A DNA stretch of 36,436 nt from a virus. A program made the translations under genes and the position numbers. Each line of letters starts with the position of its first letter. The stretch's first letter is position 1. This document shows positions 35,128 to 36,436 of this stretch, piece by piece. The notes under the pieces are model-generated. The model had not been told where the DNA came from, did no database searches, and saw only the letters and a program-made list of their open reading frames with translations. The stretch spans positions 1-36,436 of IMG/VR virus record IMGVR_UViG_3300008219_000041. One strand, given 5' to 3'.

Positions 35128-36436
35128 CTATACTGTATATACGTCCAAGGCATCAGCCTTGCCTTTAACTTTAATTGTTGATATTAAGTTTAACTTAAAT
35201 TTTGTAAATTGAGCAGTGCTTTCTCCTATAAGAAGATCAACACCCACCTCTTTAGTTGCCGATTCAAGTCGTGCTGCCGTGTTTACCGCATCGCCAATAG
35301 CTGTATAGTCAAACCGACTATCACTACCCATATTACCAATTACTGCCTCACCTGAATTAATGCCAATACCTATGGCTACTGGTGGTAAGTCTTTACCTTT
35401 AAGCTCTTTGTTTAGCTCTTCCATGTTTTTCATAATGTCTAATGCACAGTCAATTGCTAAGTTTTCATGGGCAGGCTGGTCTAAAGGCGCATTAAATATT
35501 GCCATCATTGCATCGCCTATGTATTTATCAACCATACCTTCGTATTTTTGTACCGATTCTTGTTGTGCTGTCAAAGCTCTATTCATAATGTAGGTGACAT
35601 CTTCTGGCGGTAACGACTCAGACATAGAGGTAAACCCTCTAACATCGGTAAACAAATAGGTTGCGTATCTTTTTTCGCCACCTAATTTAAGCAGCTCTGG
35701 GTTATCTTGTAATTTTTTAACTTGTCTAGGATCAAGATAATGTTCAAATTGCTTTTTAATCTGCTGTCTGAGCTTGTACTGCTCTCTAAAATTCAAGTAA
35801 AACGCAATAGACCCTGTAATAAAACCAGCTATTAACGACCAAGTAACATCGATTAATAAATTAGACTGGATAAAATAAACGCCCAAATATGCGATTAGAG
35901 CGTTTGTAAGCAAAAAGAATACCAAACCCCATGTGACACCAAAGAAGTTTAGAAAAAACCAAACCAGAACCGTTGTCGATAGATATATACCTAACTCAGC
36001 GAGCAAAGCATAATCAGGAATTAATGGGCTGTCTTCTATTAAAATGCTTTCAGACAACGCTGTTTGTATTTTGTGTGGTTCTAAAAGACCCGCAGGCGTT
36101 GCTATTTGAGGCATAACCCCTTTTGCTGTGACACCGACAAACACAAAACGATTTTTAATAAGCTCTGTGCTTTTAATCTCTGTTAGAGAAAATTCAGGTG
36201 TGTTGACCCAACTGATCCATTTTCTGCCCAAGGTATCGGTCTTAACTGGCGGCAATCCCTTAACTCTAATCTCTTGTATACCTGCTTCTGAAGTTTTTAT
36301 TAGGTAGGTGTCCGCACCAGTTAAAACTTTTAGAACCTCTGTGCCGTAGGCAGAAACCCATCCGTCAGGGGTTCTTAGTAATAATGGCATACGCCTAACT
36401 AATTGGTCAACTTCTGTGGGAGCTACTGCTATGCCC
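35128..36436 (-). CDS. CHASE2 domain class III adenylate cyclase, 5' end outside the window
   Basis: The frame runs through the right edge; a Met at 36390 lies inside the CHASE2 domain (VDQLVRRMPLLLRTPDG spans it), so the true start is beyond the window. Numbering from that Met: CHASE2 sensor part to about 125, transmembrane helices about 127-150, 152-175 and 180-200, then the cyclase domain from about 238. The metal aspartates D249 (FTDVRGF) and D293 (KYIGDAMM), the adenine-specifying K289 and D361 (FDYT), and the N370/R374 pair (NTAAR) are all present, so an active, ATP-specific enzyme is expected. Seven nt separate it from the holin-like gene. Confidence 0.9.
   Translation of the reverse strand, partial: GIAVAPTEVDQLVRRMPLLLRTPDGWVSAYGTEVLKVLTGADTYLIKTSEAGIQEIRVKGLPPVKTDTLGRKWISWVNTPEFSLTEIKSTELIKNRFVFVGVTAKGVMPQIATPAGLLEPHKIQTALSESILIEDSPLIPDYALLAELGIYLSTTVLVWFFLNFFGVTWGLVFFLLTNALIAYLGVYFIQSNLLIDVTWSLIAGFITGSIAFYLNFREQYKLRQQIKKQFEHYLDPRQVKKLQDNPELLKLGGEKRYATYLFTDVRGFTSMSESLPPEDVTYIMNRALTAQQESVQKYEGMVDKYIGDAMMAIFNAPLDQPAHENLAIDCALDIMKNMEELNKELKGKDLPPVAIGIGINSGEAVIGNMGSDSRFDYTAIGDAVNTAARLESATKEVGVDLLIGESTAQFTKFKLNLISTIKVKGKADALDVYTV

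Noticed and set aside
19559-35593. Plus-strand frames of 60-119 codons across the structural operon
   Set aside because: They lie opposite well-supported virion genes, lack ribosome-binding sites and have shadow-like composition.
35128-36436. The cyclase as flanking host chromosome
   Set aside because: It ends 7 nt upstream of a phage holin-like gene on the same strand, with no junction, attachment site or integrase visible; still, only 1.3 kb can be seen.
1-36436. tRNA genes
   Set aside because: No cloverleaf with acceptor, anticodon and T arms was noticed in the non-coding gaps; a tRNA scan would settle this.

Overview
The window is an AT-rich double-stranded DNA phage (or prophage-like) genome segment, most probably of a marine bacterium. 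It carries a replication/recombination module, two DNA methyltransferases, virion proteins of a type common in marine phages, and a spanin pair, with dense, overlapping, co-directional genes. I see no integrase, terminase, portal, capsid, tail-tube or DNA polymerase gene; packaging and head genes presumably lie beyond the right edge. Host assignment is inference only.

Layout. (1) 1-422: mostly non-coding left end. (2) 423-8204, + strand: a 12-gene operon of small unknown proteins around a MoxR-like AAA+ ATPase, a DUF3150-like protein and a metallopeptidase/VWA protein, ending at a strong terminator. Its long intergenic regions carry six RNA elements that fold as hammerhead ribozymes (four type III, two type I) and three copies of a second, unclassified RNA motif. 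(3) 8205-8564: regulatory gap with clustered palindromes and a promoter. (4) 8565-10389, + strand: six small genes ending in a ribbon-helix-helix DNA-binding protein. (5) 10386-13451, - strand: unknown protein, T7-like primase-helicase, unknown protein, RusA resolvase. (6) 13550-19237, + strand: Cas4/RecB-like nuclease, single-strand annealing protein, a protein with an SSB-like tail, DUF3310 and other small proteins, and two DNA methyltransferases. (7) 19238-19506: convergent, repeat-rich junction. (8) 19507-36436, - strand: structural and lysis operon. In transcription order it reads CHASE2-class III cyclase (cut by the window edge), holin-like protein, 55-aa protein, Rz-like and Rz1-like spanins, tail/virion proteins, a collagen-like protein, a GNAT-like protein, more virion proteins and a 1388-aa ejection-type protein.

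Two systems stand out. First, the left operon looks ribozyme-punctuated. Every type III hammerhead follows a stable hairpin, while the two type I hammerheads follow their gene directly and would leave their own folded core on the upstream mRNA. Cleavage would therefore split the transcript into units that each end in structure and begin just upstream of a Shine-Dalgarno leader. Second, a 20-bp near-palindrome (AATATTGACCAGTCAATATT) occurs 11 times plus one decayed copy, in gaps and inside genes, with its asymmetric centre mostly oriented along transcription. The ribbon-helix-helix gene at 10153, which has a copy directly upstream, is the obvious candidate binder. A phage-borne CHASE2 adenylate cyclase with intact catalytic residues is a third notable feature.
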